Numbered from the stretch's first letter, positions 24,715 through 33,589 are shown. The stretch: DNA of 64,000 nt from UBA1724 sp963621575 (GCA_963621575.1 CAVFEH010000002.1:62001-126000); one strand, 5' to 3'. The notes: a model not told the origin generated them from the letters alone. Numbers and translations are program-made.

Positions 24715-26292
24715 ATGGCATGCTCCCGCGAAAGTCGGAATACGGTGACGGCGCTGCTCCTCGCCCTGGCGCTTCTGGCACTCCTGGCCCCCCGCCTTGC
24801 GGGCAGAGACTATCTGCTCCTCTTCGGATCGGACTCCTGCGAGGAGTGCGCCGCCTTCAAGGACCTGTGGAGCGCCACGGCCTCCTCCAACGATCCCCTC
24901 CTGGTCTACGTCTCCATCGACACAGAGGAGGGCTATCAATTTTTGCGGAACCTGGAGGAGGCCCTGCCCCCCGAAAAGCCCGCCGACGCCTTCCCCGTCT
25001 TCCTGGCAGGAGACCACTGGATCCAGGGAGCGGAGGCGCTGCGGGACAGCCAATGGGACGAGTGGATCCGCTCCATGCCGACGATCCCGATGCTGGCGCC
25101 CCTGCAGCAAACCGTGGCGTCTGCGGAGCACGAAAGCCTGGTCTCCTGGACGCCCCCCGCGACAGGTTCGAAGCCATCGCCTCCCGCCGAACTGGCGCAC
25201 AAAGGCCCGGTCGCACTGCTCTATCTGGCGTCGCCGGGCTGTGCAAAGTGCGCGCGGCAGGAGCGGGAGCTCCTGCGCCTGAAGGAACTCGTCCCCGCCC
25301 TGTCCGTGGATCGCTATGACTTCTCCACCGTGGATGGACAGGTCATGATGGAGCGTGTGAAGAGCCATTTCCAGCTCAAGGACACTGCGGAGAACCTGAC
25401 GCCGCTGGTGGCCTGGAGCAATGGATTTCATCATGGCAGCCTGATCCCTGCGGAGTCGTTGCTGGAGGCATTGGAGAAGTCTCCCTGCGACGCCTGGTGG
25501 GAGGCTCCCATCTTGGAAAGCGAGCGCCAGCAGGCCATCCGGGACGGCGAGCTTCTGCTGGAGGGCGTCACCTGGACCATGGTCCTTTCCGCGGGTCTGC
25601 TTGACGGCATCAACCCCTGCGCCTTCGCCACGATCATCTTTCTTATCAGCTACCTACTCTACCTCAAGCGGAGCCGTCGCTTCGTGCTGGCGGTGGGCGG
25701 ATGCTTCTGCCTGGGCGTCTTCTTCTCCTACTTCCTCTACGGACTCTCCCTGGGATTCCTGGTGGATCAACTGAATCGGTTCCTCTGGGCGAAAACCCTG
25801 CTCTACTGCCTCTTCGGACTGGCCGGCGTCGCATTCTTCCTCCTGCATCTGCGGGATACCCTGAAGTACCGAAAAACAGGGAAAGTAACGGATCTGGAAA
25901 TGGGTCTTGGCGTGGACACGCACCGAAAGATCCACGACAAGATCCACGCCTGGGCAAAGCTCCCGGACTGGCTTGCGATTCCCGGGGCGGTCTGCCTGGG
26001 CTGCGTGGTCTCGGCCATGGAGCTGGCGTGCACGGGCCAGGTTTATTTGCCCACCATTGCGGCGATCTTCGACAAAGGCGGCCTGCAGCCGCGGGTCCTC
26101 TGGATGCTGCTCGGCTACAACCTGGCCTTCCTGGTGCCGTTGCTCGGCGTGACCCTGGCGGCCTTCTGGGGGACGGGGGCCACCAGCCTGGCGGCCTGGG
26201 CCAGAAAACACCTCCTGGCCTCCAAGGTCGCCATGACCCTGCTCTTCCTGGCCATGGCACTCCTCATGTTCTTCATGGCATTCCGGGGATAG
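24715..26292 (+). CDS. DsbD/CcdA-like transmembrane thiol reductant carrier with two N-terminal thioredoxin-like domains
   Basis: The protein has 525 residues. After a signal-anchor (LLLALALLALLAPRLAG) comes a first thioredoxin-like domain with CEEC at 42-45 (LLLFGSDSCEEC) and a second with CAKC at 176-179 (LYLASPGCAKC). The C-terminal 240 residues form about six membrane helices of the CcdA/DsbD-beta type. They carry the two key Cys in NPCAFATIIF (Cys302) and ELACTGQVYLP (Cys439), each near the start of a half-repeat. The family passes electrons from cytoplasmic thioredoxin to extracytoplasmic partners. The order here is unusual, because DsbD normally has one N-terminal immunoglobulin-like and one C-terminal thioredoxin domain. 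Its natural clients are likely the upstream proteins. It follows the DUF1573 gene by 9 bases. Confidence 0.88.
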   Translation: MACSRESRNTVTALLLALALLALLAPRLAGRDYLLLFGSDSCEECAAFKDLWSATASSNDPLLVYVSIDTEEGYQFLRNLEEALPPEKPADAFPVFLAGDHWIQGAEALRDSQWDEWIRSMPTIPMLAPLQQTVASAEHESLVSWTPPATGSKPSPPAELAHKGPVALLYLASPGCAKCARQERELLRLKELVPALSVDRYDFSTVDGQVMMERVKSHFQLKDTAENLTPLVAWSNGFHHGSLIPAESLLEALEKSPCDAWWEAPILESERQQAIRDGELLLEGVTWTMVLSAGLLDGINPCAFATIIFLISYLLYLKRSRRFVLAVGGCFCLGVFFSYFLYGLSLGFLVDQLNRFLWAKTLLYCLFGLAGVAFFLLHLRDTLKYRKTGKVTDLEMGLGVDTHRKIHDKIHAWAKLPDWLAIPGAVCLGCVVSAMELACTGQVYLPTIAAIFDKGGLQPRVLWMLLGYNLAFLVPLLGVTLAAFWGTGATSLAAWARKHLLASKVAMTLLFLAMALLMFFMAFRG

Positions 26293-26334
26293 CACACGGA
26301 GCCTCCCGAAAAAGCCCTCCCCCCGGAATGGCAT

Positions 26335-26362
26335 TTGCAAGCCGTCGGATTTTGGCTATAGT
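26335..26362 (+). promoter_or_regulatory. Promoter of the leu leader and leuACDB
   Basis: TTGCAA (26335-26340) and TATAGT (26357-26362) are 16 bases apart. The expected start near 26369 is 37 bases before the leader peptide ATG. It is the best promoter between the DsbD-like gene and leuA. Confidence 0.65.
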
Positions 26363-26405
26363 ACGCCGGTTTTCCAAAGGAACACGTTTTTTCCAATACA
26401 AATTC

Positions 26406-26489
26406 ATGCGATCTGACGCGGCATTCATCCTTAGCAGCCTTCTCCTTCTGGCCCTTAGGCCGGCGGGAGGCTATGTGCTGTCTGCCTAG
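26406..26489 (+). CDS. leuL: Putative leucine leader peptide (27 residues)
   Basis: The frame runs from ATG 26406 to TAG 26487-26489 and encodes a peptide with seven Leu in 27 residues, including four in a row (SLLLLALR). The position fits a leader peptide: about 37 bases after a promoter, before an intrinsic-terminator-like hairpin (26518-26563) and upstream of leuA. In this kind of control, known from leu operons of enteric and other bacteria, scarce Leu-tRNA stalls the ribosome on the Leu codons and prevents terminator formation. Mixed Leu codons (CTT, CTC, CTG) are used. No clear Shine-Dalgarno sequence precedes the ATG, which fits many genes in this window but weakens the call. Confidence 0.65.
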   Translation: MRSDAAFILSSLLLLALRPAGGYVLSA

Positions 26490-26517
26490 AATCGTCTAGA
26501 GAACGCAAAGAGACAAG

Positions 26518-26563
26518 AGCCCCCCGCTTCCACGGCACCGCCGCACGAACCGGGGGGCTTTTT
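26518..26563 (+). terminator. leu attenuator: terminator hairpin with a competing antiterminator
   Basis: AGCCCCCCG (26518-26526) pairs perfectly with CGGGGGGCT (26551-26559) and a run of five T follows (26559-26563), about 97 bases before leuA. The left arm can instead pair with 26463-26471, inside the leader peptide frame: GCGGGAGGC matches 26519-26527 in eight of nine positions. A ribosome stalled on the Leu codons (26439-26450) would leave that segment free, while one that reaches the stop codon at 26487 would cover it. This is the logic of attenuation, though it is inferred from pairing by eye. Confidence 0.7.
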
Positions 26564-26659
26564 CCGTTTCCCCCTTTCGCGCGATTTCAGCCGGCCGCTT
26601 CTTTTTTTCAAGATTCGCGCAATCCATTCAACCAACCACACAAAGGAAATTCAACAATC

Positions 26660-28156
26660 ATGAGCGACAGACTCTACTTCTTCGACACCACGCTGCGGGA
26701 CGGAGAGCAAGTCCCCGGCTGCCAGCTGAACACCGTGGAAAAGATCCAGGTCGCAAAGCAGCTGGAGCTGCTGGGCGTGGACGTCATCGAGGCCGGCTTC
26801 CCGGTTTCCAGTCCCGGGGACTTCCAGTCCGTCCAGGAAATCTCCAAGGCGGTCACCTGGCCCACCATCTGCGCCCTGACCCGCGCCGTGCAAAAGGACA
26901 TCGACGTGGCCGCCGAGGCCCTCAGTTTCGCCAAGCGCAAGCGTATCCACACGGGCATCGGCACCTCCGACATGCACATCAAGTACAAGTTCAACTCCAC
27001 CCGCGACGAGATCCTGGAGCGCGGCGTGGCTGCGGTGAAATACGCGCGGAACCTGGTGGACGACGTGGAGTTCTACGCGGAGGATGCCGGCCGAACGGAC
27101 AACGAGTTCCTGGCGAAGGTGATCGAGGCGATGATCCGGGCGGGCGCCACGGTGGTGAACATTCCGGACACCACGGGATACTGCCTGCCGGACGAATTCG
27201 GCGCCAAGATCAAGTACCTGGTGGACCACGTGGCGGGCATTGAGAATGTGGTGATTTCCACCCACTGCCACAATGACCTGGGCATGGCCACGGCCAACAC
27301 CATCTCCGGCGTGCTCAACGGCGCACGGCAGGTGGAGGTGACCATGAACGGCATTGGAGAGCGCGCGGGCAACACGGCGTTGGAGGAGGTCGCGATGATC
27401 GTGAAGTCCCGGAAGGACATTCCGTTGGACATCAACATCAACACCACAAAGATCTGCGCCACCAGCCGGATGGTCTCCAACATGATGAACATGCCGGTGC
27501 AGCCCAACAAGGCCATCGTGGGCCGCAACGCCTTCGCACACTCCTCCGGCATCCACCAGGACGGCGTGCTGAAGAATGCGCAGACCTACGAGATCATCAA
27601 CCCGCAGGACGTGGGCCTGGACGACAACTCCATCGTACTAACCGCCCGCAGCGGACGGGCCGCCCTGAAGCACCATCTGCAGAACCTGGGCGTGGATCTG
27701 AACCAGGAGAAGCTAGATGTGGTCTACCAGCAGTTCCTGCAGCTGGCCGACAAGAAGAAGGATGTGACCGACGACGACCTGCTGATCCTGGCCGGCAGCC
27801 ACCGCAACAGCGGAAAACACATCACCATCGACTACCTGCAGGTGGTCAGCGGCGTGAACGTGCGCCCGGTGGCCAGCCTGGGCCTGAACATCGCCGGCGA
27901 GCACTTCGAGGCGGCGGCCTCCGGCACGGGTCCTGTGGACGCGGCCATCAACGCCCTGAAAAAGATCATCAACCGCCCCATGACCATGAAGGAATTCATC
28001 GTGCAGTCCATCAACAAGGGCAGCGACGACCTGGGAAAGGTGCACCTGCAACTGGAATACAACGGCGACCTCTACTACGGTTTCGGGGCGCACACCGACA
28101 TCATCGGGGCCTCAGTGGAGGCCTACGTCGACTGCATCAACAAATTCAAGGACTAG
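26660..28156 (+). CDS. leuA: 2-isopropylmalate synthase
   Basis: The 498-residue protein begins MSDRLYFFDTTLRDGEQVPG, the catalytic opening of the TIM-barrel Claisen-condensing enzymes, and has HCHNDLGMATAN with the metal-binding His pair and GIGERAGNTALEEVAMIVK. A linker and C-terminal regulatory domain follow (NVRPVASLGLNI...), where leucine feedback normally acts. It condenses acetyl-CoA with 2-oxoisovalerate, the first step to leucine. AAAGGAA lies 11 bases before the ATG. The gene heads leuACDB, with leuC starting 30 bases downstream. Expression is probably governed by the leader/attenuator upstream. Homocitrate or citramalate synthase is less likely given the operon. Confidence 0.96.
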   Translation: MSDRLYFFDTTLRDGEQVPGCQLNTVEKIQVAKQLELLGVDVIEAGFPVSSPGDFQSVQEISKAVTWPTICALTRAVQKDIDVAAEALSFAKRKRIHTGIGTSDMHIKYKFNSTRDEILERGVAAVKYARNLVDDVEFYAEDAGRTDNEFLAKVIEAMIRAGATVVNIPDTTGYCLPDEFGAKIKYLVDHVAGIENVVISTHCHNDLGMATANTISGVLNGARQVEVTMNGIGERAGNTALEEVAMIVKSRKDIPLDININTTKICATSRMVSNMMNMPVQPNKAIVGRNAFAHSSGIHQDGVLKNAQTYEIINPQDVGLDDNSIVLTARSGRAALKHHLQNLGVDLNQEKLDVVYQQFLQLADKKKDVTDDDLLILAGSHRNSGKHITIDYLQVVSGVNVRPVASLGLNIAGEHFEAAASGTGPVDAAINALKKIINRPMTMKEFIVQSINKGSDDLGKVHLQLEYNGDLYYGFGAHTDIIGASVEAYVDCINKFKD

Positions 28157-28186
28157 CGCCGCGCATTGCGCAAGGAGAAGGCTTCC

Positions 28187-29563
28187 ATGCCAAAGACACT
28201 CTTCGACAAGATCTGGGACGCCCACCTGGTACAGTCCGTGCCCGATGGTCCCGACCAGCTGTACATCGACCGGCTCTACTGCCATGAGGTGACAAGCCCG
28301 CAGGCTTTCCAGGGACTGCGGCAGCGGGGGCTTCCCGTCTTCCGACCCGCCGCCGTGGTCTGCATGCCGGACCACAACATCCCCACCGAGCGCCAAGAGG
28401 AGCCCATCCGGGATCCCATTGCGCGCACGCAGGTGGAGACCCTCACGGCCAACGTGAAGGAGTTCGGACTGAAGCACTACGGCGTAATGGACGAGCGCAG
28501 CGGGATTCTGCACGTGGTGGGCCCGGAGCGCGGCCTGACGCTTCCGGGAGCCACGGTGGTCTGCGGGGACTCCCACACCTCCACGCACGGCGCCATGGGC
28601 TGCGTGGCCTTTGGCATTGGCACCAGCGAGGTGGAGATGGTGCTGGCCAGCGGCTGCATTCTGCAGAGCCGTCCGAAGACCATGCGAATCGTGGTGGACG
28701 GCGTGCTGGGAAAAGGCGTCACGGCAAAGGATGTGGCGCTCTTCCTCATGAGCCGTCTGGGAACCGCCGGCGCCACGGGGCATTTCGTGGAATACGCGGG
28801 CTCGGCGGTGACGGGCCTGACCATGGAAGGCCGCCTGACTCTCTGCAATCTGAGCATCGAAATGGGCGCCCGTGGCGGCATGATTGCGCCGGACCAGACC
28901 ACCTTCGACTACCTCGCAAAGGCCCCCGAGGCCCCGAAGGGCGCCGTCTGGGAGGCCTCCCTGGCCTTCTGGAAGACCTTGCGCACCGACGATGACGCGG
29001 TCTTTGACCGTGAGGTCCACTTTGCCGCCGGGGAAATCGCCCCTTGGATCACATACGGCACCAACCCTGGCATGGGCATGGCTGTGGATGGCGCGATTCC
29101 ACCGGACGCCCCGGCCCGCCCCCTGGAATACATGGGGTTCCAAGCCGGCGAGCGTCTGCTGGGCAAGCCGGTGGACTATGTCTTCGTGGGCGCCTGCACC
29201 AACGGCAGAGTGGAGGATTTCCGGGCCTTCGCCAGCATCGTGAAGGGGCATCGGAGGGCGGAGCATGTCGTGGCGTGGCTGGTGCCGGGTTCCTGGATGG
29301 TGCTGCGGCAGCTGCAGAAGGAGGGCGTGGAGGCCGTTCTGAACGAAGCGGGCTTCCAGTTGCGCCAACCTGGCTGTTCTGCGTGTCTGGGCATGAACGA
29401 GGACCGTGTGCCTGCGGGGAAGCTGTGCGTCTCCACCAGCAACCGGAACTTCGAGGGGCGCCAGGGCCCCGGCGCCCGGACCGTCCTGGCCAGCCCCCTC
29501 ACCGCGGCGGCGGCGGCAATCACCGGAAAAATCACGGATCCCCGGGAATTCCTCCCCGCATAG
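28187..29563 (+). CDS. leuC: 3-isopropylmalate dehydratase, large subunit
   Basis: This 458-residue aconitase-family protein has CGDSHTSTHGAMG and a FGIGTSEVEMVLASG motif in the first half. The three Fe-S ligands are in VCGDSHTS, FVGACTNGR and GCSACLGMN. It isomerises 2-isopropylmalate to 3-isopropylmalate together with LeuD. The start at 28187 is chosen because AAGGAG lies nine bases upstream; an earlier in-frame codon is not supported. The bacterial heterodimeric type is indicated by the separate leuD gene 35 bases downstream. Confidence 0.96.
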   Translation: MPKTLFDKIWDAHLVQSVPDGPDQLYIDRLYCHEVTSPQAFQGLRQRGLPVFRPAAVVCMPDHNIPTERQEEPIRDPIARTQVETLTANVKEFGLKHYGVMDERSGILHVVGPERGLTLPGATVVCGDSHTSTHGAMGCVAFGIGTSEVEMVLASGCILQSRPKTMRIVVDGVLGKGVTAKDVALFLMSRLGTAGATGHFVEYAGSAVTGLTMEGRLTLCNLSIEMGARGGMIAPDQTTFDYLAKAPEAPKGAVWEASLAFWKTLRTDDDAVFDREVHFAAGEIAPWITYGTNPGMGMAVDGAIPPDAPARPLEYMGFQAGERLLGKPVDYVFVGACTNGRVEDFRAFASIVKGHRRAEHVVAWLVPGSWMVLRQLQKEGVEAVLNEAGFQLRQPGCSACLGMNEDRVPAGKLCVSTSNRNFEGRQGPGARTVLASPLTAAAAAITGKITDPREFLPA

Positions 29564-29597
29564 AACACCCCTTCCCCATCAACACACTTTCCCTTTC

Positions 29598-30209
29598 ATG
29601 AAACAGAAATTGGAAATCCTGCGCAGCCGGTGCGTGCCGCTCCCCGTGGACAACATCGACACCGACCAGATCATCCCCGCCCGATACCTGAAGGCAACCA
29701 CCCGCGAGGAGTCCTTCTTCGGCGAACACCTTTTCCAAGACTGGCGCTACCGCGCTGACGGCACCCCCAATCCGGACTTCGTCCTGAACAATCCCCGCTA
29801 CAGTGGGCAAATCCTGCTTGGCGGCCGGAACTTCGGCTCTGGCTCCAGCCGTGAGCACGCGGCCTGGGCCATTGCGGGACACGGCTTCCGGGCGGTGGTG
29901 GCAAGTTCCTTCGCCGACATCCACAAGCAGAACGAGCTGAATAACTTCGTACTTCCCGTCACGGTGGGCCAGGAGTTCCTGGATGCGCTGGTGGCCCTGG
30001 TGGAAGCCCATCCCGAGACAGAGGTGGAAATCAACCTGCCGGAGGAAACCATCTCCGTTGCGGGGCGTCCGGAAATGGTCCGGAAGTTCCCCATCAACGC
30101 ATACAAGAAACACTGCTTCCTCAACGGATTGGACGACATCGACTACCTGCTCACCTGCCGTCCCCTGGTGGAGCAGTGGGAAAAAAACCGCCACGCCGCA
30201 CAGGCATAA
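29598..30209 (+). CDS. leuD: 3-isopropylmalate dehydratase, small subunit
   Basis: The protein is 203 residues, the normal LeuD size. It shows PLPVDNIDTDQIIPARYLK near the start, then GGRNFGSGSSREHAAWAI, the conserved substrate-binding signature, and FADIHKQNELNNFVLPV. It completes the LeuCD dehydratase. The region before the ATG is pyrimidine-rich with no Shine-Dalgarno sequence, so translation may be coupled to leuC or may use another mode. leuB follows after 40 bases. Confidence 0.96.
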   Translation: MKQKLEILRSRCVPLPVDNIDTDQIIPARYLKATTREESFFGEHLFQDWRYRADGTPNPDFVLNNPRYSGQILLGGRNFGSGSSREHAAWAIAGHGFRAVVASSFADIHKQNELNNFVLPVTVGQEFLDALVALVEAHPETEVEINLPEETISVAGRPEMVRKFPINAYKKHCFLNGLDDIDYLLTCRPLVEQWEKNRHAAQA

Positions 30210-30249
30210 AAAGAGCCCCCTTCCCTTTCACCCAAAACATCCATCCATC

Positions 30250-31323
30250 ATGAACTTCAACATTGCGGTACTGCCAGGCGACGGCATTGGCCCGGAGATC
30301 TCCGTCTGGGGCGTCAAGGTCATGGAGACTGTCTGTCGGCGCTTCGGTCACACGGTCTCCTTCCAGGAGGCGCTCTGCGGCGCGGCCGCCATTGACAAGG
30401 TGGGCGACCCCTTCCCCCGGGAAAGCCTGAAGATCTGCCAGGAGTCCGACGCGGTGCTTTTCTCCGCCGTAGGCGATCCCCGCTACGACCAGAATCCCGA
30501 TGCGAAGGTCCGCCCGGAGCAGGGGCTTCTGGCCATGCGCAAACAGTTGGGGCTCTTCGCCAATATCCGGCCCGTCCAGACCTTCCCAAGCCTCCTCCAC
30601 AAGTCCCCCCTGAAGCCGGAACTGGTGGCCGGCGCTGATTTCGTCTGCATCCGCGAGCTCACGGGCGGAATGTACTTCGGCGAGAAGTACCAGGACGACG
30701 AGATGGCCTACGACACCAATCTCTACCACCGCAACGAAATCGAGCGGATTCTGAAGGTGGCCTTCCAGAGCGCCCGACAGCGCCGGAAGCATGTCACCGT
30801 GGTGGACAAGGCGAATGTGCTGGCATCCAGCCGCCTCTGGAGGAAAATCGCCAAGGAGATGGCGCCGCAATATCCCGACGTGGCCACCGATTTCATGTAT
30901 GTGGACAACGCCGCCATGCGCATGATCCAGGAACCCGGCTTCTTCGATGTCATGGTCACCGAAAACACCTTCGGAGACATCCTGACCGACGAGGGCTCCG
31001 TCATCAGCGGCTCCATGGGGCTTCTGCCATCCGCCTCCCTGGGCGAAGGGACTCCCGTCTTCGAGCCCATCCACGGTTCCTGGCCACAGGCCGCAGGGAA
31101 AAACCTGGCGAATCCCCTGGCGCAGATTCTCTCGGTGGCCATGCTCCTCGAGCACTTCGACTGCAAAGAGGAGGGAAAGGCCGTCCGCGACGCCGTTAAC
31201 GCATCCCTGGACGCCAATGTCCGCACTCCCGAAATCCAGGTTGCGGGCGGAAAACACTATGGAACCAGGGAGGTTGGCGGCTGGATCGTCCAGCAGCTGG
31301 ACACCCCGGCCTCCAATCCATAG
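30250..31323 (+). CDS. leuB: 3-isopropylmalate dehydrogenase
   Basis: The 357-residue protein starts MNFNIAVLPGDGIGPEI, the NAD-binding start of the isocitrate/isopropylmalate dehydrogenase family. It has the substrate-binding motif RPEQGLLAMRKQLGLFANIRP, the active-site Tyr/Lys region RELTGGMYFGEK and VDKANVLASSRLWR, and the metal-binding MVTENTFGDILTDEGSVI. The GTPVFEPIHGSW segment closes the site. It oxidises and decarboxylates 3-isopropylmalate to 2-oxoisocaproate. The leader is pyrimidine-rich with no Shine-Dalgarno sequence. The gene ends 99 bases before the convergent miaA; a CCGCCGCGGCGG palindrome lies between them without a T-tract. Confidence 0.96.
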   Translation: MNFNIAVLPGDGIGPEISVWGVKVMETVCRRFGHTVSFQEALCGAAAIDKVGDPFPRESLKICQESDAVLFSAVGDPRYDQNPDAKVRPEQGLLAMRKQLGLFANIRPVQTFPSLLHKSPLKPELVAGADFVCIRELTGGMYFGEKYQDDEMAYDTNLYHRNEIERILKVAFQSARQRRKHVTVVDKANVLASSRLWRKIAKEMAPQYPDVATDFMYVDNAAMRMIQEPGFFDVMVTENTFGDILTDEGSVISGSMGLLPSASLGEGTPVFEPIHGSWPQAAGKNLANPLAQILSVAMLLEHFDCKEEGKAVRDAVNASLDANVRTPEIQVAGGKHYGTREVGGWIVQQLDTPASNP

Positions 31324-31422
31324 CAGGGAAGAGATGGCAGGCGGGGGGGGGGCCTGGCCGCCGCGGCGGCGGAGGGGCATCGTGCCAGGGCCACCGCGGA
31401 CGGGCCGGGAACCACGACCTGC

Positions 31423-32391
31423 CTACTTTTCTGCACCTTGCGCGGCAAGGTGCAGGAACTCGGCGACGAGGGCCGTGGCCTCTTCGATATTTCCCCGGGG
31501 GATCCAGTGGATGGGGTGGCCCTCGCGTTCCAGCTTGCGGAACCAGATATCCTGGCGTTTTGCGAAACGCCGGATTTGCGTGAGGAGCTGGTCGTGCATT
31601 TCCTGGAGGGAGAGCTGCCCTTCCAGATAACGTCCCACGTAGCGGTATTCCAGTCCGAACCACTCCAGTTTTTCCGGAGGAAGCCCCCGTGCGCGGAGGC
31701 CTCGGACCTCCTCCACGAGCCCGGCGTCCAGTCGCGCATCCAGCCGTTGGAGGATGCGTTCCCGGACTTCCCCGCGAGAATATTTTGGGGCAAGGATGAG
31801 GGTCTTTTTCAAGGGCAGGACAGGCACGGCGGGAGCGCCGCGGGAAATTTCCAGGGCGCGGATCACGCGTCGATCTTGAGTCTTGTCGGTGCGCGCCAGC
31901 AATTCCGGCGTGGCCTCCTTTTCCAGGAGGGCGCGGAGTTCTGCGGAGGAGAGCCCCTCCAGGGAGCGTCGAAATTCGGGATCCGGCGGGGCGGCGCCCA
32001 TTTCGTATCCGTCCAGGAGTCCGGCCAGATAGAGCGGCGTTCCGCCGGAGAGCACGGGAAGATGCCCCCGTGAGCGGACATCCCCCAGGGCCCGCCGGGC
32101 ATCCCGGAGATACCGGCAGAGATCGTAGGGTTCTCCGGGGTCGACCACGTCAAGGAGATGCGTGGGGACGGGAACGCCGCCCCCGTGGTATTCCTCCAAA
32201 TCCTTTCCGGTGCCCAAGTCCATGCCGCGGTAGACCTGCCGGGAATCCACGCTGACAATCTCCCCCCGGAAGCGCCGGCCCAGTTCCACGGCCAAGTGTG
32301 TCTTGCCGGTGGCGGTGGGACCGGTGACCACCAACACGGGGGCGACGGCGGCGGCCTCATAAGCAGCCTCTTCCTGAGGCGTGAGAGCCAT
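31423..32391 (-). CDS. miaA: tRNA dimethylallyltransferase
   Basis: The 322-residue protein has the P-loop VTGPTATGKT near residue 22, then DSRQVYRGMDLGTGK for substrate binding, VLSGGTPLYLAGLLDG and RRVIRALEI. The C-terminus has FGLEYRYVGRYLEG and the QIRRFAKRQDIWFRK stretch that binds tRNA. MiaA adds dimethylallyl to A37 of tRNAs reading UNN codons. AAGGGGGGA precedes ATG 32391, which fixes this start over in-frame codons further upstream. It is 97 bases after cdaR and may be the end of the folP-cdaA-cdaR-miaA series. Confidence 0.95.
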   Translation of the reverse strand: MALTPQEEAAYEAAAVAPVLVVTGPTATGKTHLAVELGRRFRGEIVSVDSRQVYRGMDLGTGKDLEEYHGGGVPVPTHLLDVVDPGEPYDLCRYLRDARRALGDVRSRGHLPVLSGGTPLYLAGLLDGYEMGAAPPDPEFRRSLEGLSSAELRALLEKEATPELLARTDKTQDRRVIRALEISRGAPAVPVLPLKKTLILAPKYSRGEVRERILQRLDARLDAGLVEEVRGLRARGLPPEKLEWFGLEYRYVGRYLEGQLSLQEMHDQLLTQIRRFAKRQDIWFRKLEREGHPIHWIPRGNIEEATALVAEFLHLAAQGAEK

Positions 32392-32488
32392 TCCCCCCTT
32401 CCATGAAAATCCTTCCGGTTCCATATTCCACAACAGGCGACAAGCGGGCGCGGACACACCCATCCTCCCCCCAGATGCTCCTTTTATG

Positions 32489-33589
32489 CTAGCGGGCGCC
32501 TCCCTCGCGCAGGTCCGTGAGCTCCACTGTCAAATCGGGTTCGGGGAAGATCTCCACCACCTGGACGCCATCCGGCAGCCAGAGGGGCTGGAGGCGGACC
32601 TTGTGTCCGCCCTCCATGGTGTAGGGAGTCAGGTCACAGACCAGCCGGAGCTGTTCCGGAGTCAGGCTCTTCAGGATCTTCGAAGGTCCCTGGAGATGGA
32701 TGTTCCGGCGAGGTGCGATACCATCCAAGAGCCGGGGGCGCAGAGTGGAGTCGCCGCGGGTCAGGAAGACCACCTGCACATTGTTGAAGGCGCGGGTGGC
32801 GTCCTCCATGGTTTCCTTCTCGGGGACCACCTTGTATTCCACCTTGGAGCGGGAGAAATGGACATCCGCAAAGCCGGGGGGCACCTGCAGGGCGACCATC
32901 CCGGAATACGCCTGGACCTCCCGCAATTCCACGGGCTCGGTGGTCACGGAGTCAATGTTCTTCACTTGGGAAAGAGGACCGTGTACCACCACGATTTCCT
33001 GGATCAGGCGGCAGTCGTAGCTCCAGCCCTCTTCCTGATGGCGGCGGTCCAGGGAGATCCGGACGGGCACCTCCCTGGTCACCATGGGCTCGTAAACCAC
33101 ATGGAGGTACTCGCTCTTGATCTCGCGGATCTCCACGCCATCGGGCTTCACCAGCACATCGGAGGGCTCCACACGATAGACCACCTCGCGTTCATCCTGT
33201 CCATTCTCGTCCTCGCGGGTCCGAATCAACGCACCCAGGCGGCGGGGATCGACGGCGACCTTGAAATCACCGGCGGAGATGGGTCTCCCCAAATGGAGCA
33301 GGTCCACGGTGACCATCAAGTCGACGGTGAAGGGGCGGTCATCCAGAGACACATCCACTCCAAGACCGGAGCGGGGAAGTTCCACAGTGACATTCTGGAT
33401 TTCGCGCCAGGCGGAATACCCGCTATTGGAGAACTGCTGGCGAATCAAGAAAAGCGTCCCGCAGGCCAGCCCGAAAGCCACCATGAGGCGCCAGAAATCC
33501 AGAGCCTGCAACCAGCTCCCCAGGTTCTTCCAGTGTTTCCGGAAGGCGTTTTTTGCGGAGGCGCGCTGTTTTGTGTTCTGGGAGCTCAT
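32489..33589 (-). CDS. cdaR: YbbR-domain protein, probable CdaA regulator
   Basis: The 366-residue protein has one N-terminal membrane helix (WRLMVAFGLACGTLFLIRQ, about residues 33-51). Extracytoplasmic repeats of the YbbR type follow, with recurring VTV-L.-P, V.V..P..V.V.GP.S.V..I and E.PVRI-L patterns. CdaR proteins bind the diadenylate cyclase CdaA and tune c-di-AMP output. The start ATG overlaps the cdaA stop codon by four bases (ATGA), indicating translational coupling. The upstream gene's divergent active-site motifs make this partnership of interest. Downstream miaA is 97 bases away. The assignment rests on domain order and on the neighbour; individual YbbR repeats are weakly conserved. 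Confidence 0.82.
   Translation of the reverse strand: MSSQNTKQRASAKNAFRKHWKNLGSWLQALDFWRLMVAFGLACGTLFLIRQQFSNSGYSAWREIQNVTVELPRSGLGVDVSLDDRPFTVDLMVTVDLLHLGRPISAGDFKVAVDPRRLGALIRTREDENGQDEREVVYRVEPSDVLVKPDGVEIREIKSEYLHVVYEPMVTREVPVRISLDRRHQEEGWSYDCRLIQEIVVVHGPLSQVKNIDSVTTEPVELREVQAYSGMVALQVPPGFADVHFSRSKVEYKVVPEKETMEDATRAFNNVQVVFLTRGDSTLRPRLLDGIAPRRNIHLQGPSKILKSLTPEQLRLVCDLTPYTMEGGHKVRLQPLWLPDGVQVVEIFPEPDLTVELTDLREGGAR

Noticed and set aside
25654..26340. Minus-strand frames over the DsbD-like membrane region
   Set aside because: They are antisense to well-supported membrane helices with the key Cys residues and lack starts with ribosome-binding sites.
31340..31400. GC-rich palindrome between leuB and miaA as a terminator
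   Set aside because: CCGCCGCGGCGG is self-complementary, but neither side has a T-run. Transcription end there cannot be supported.
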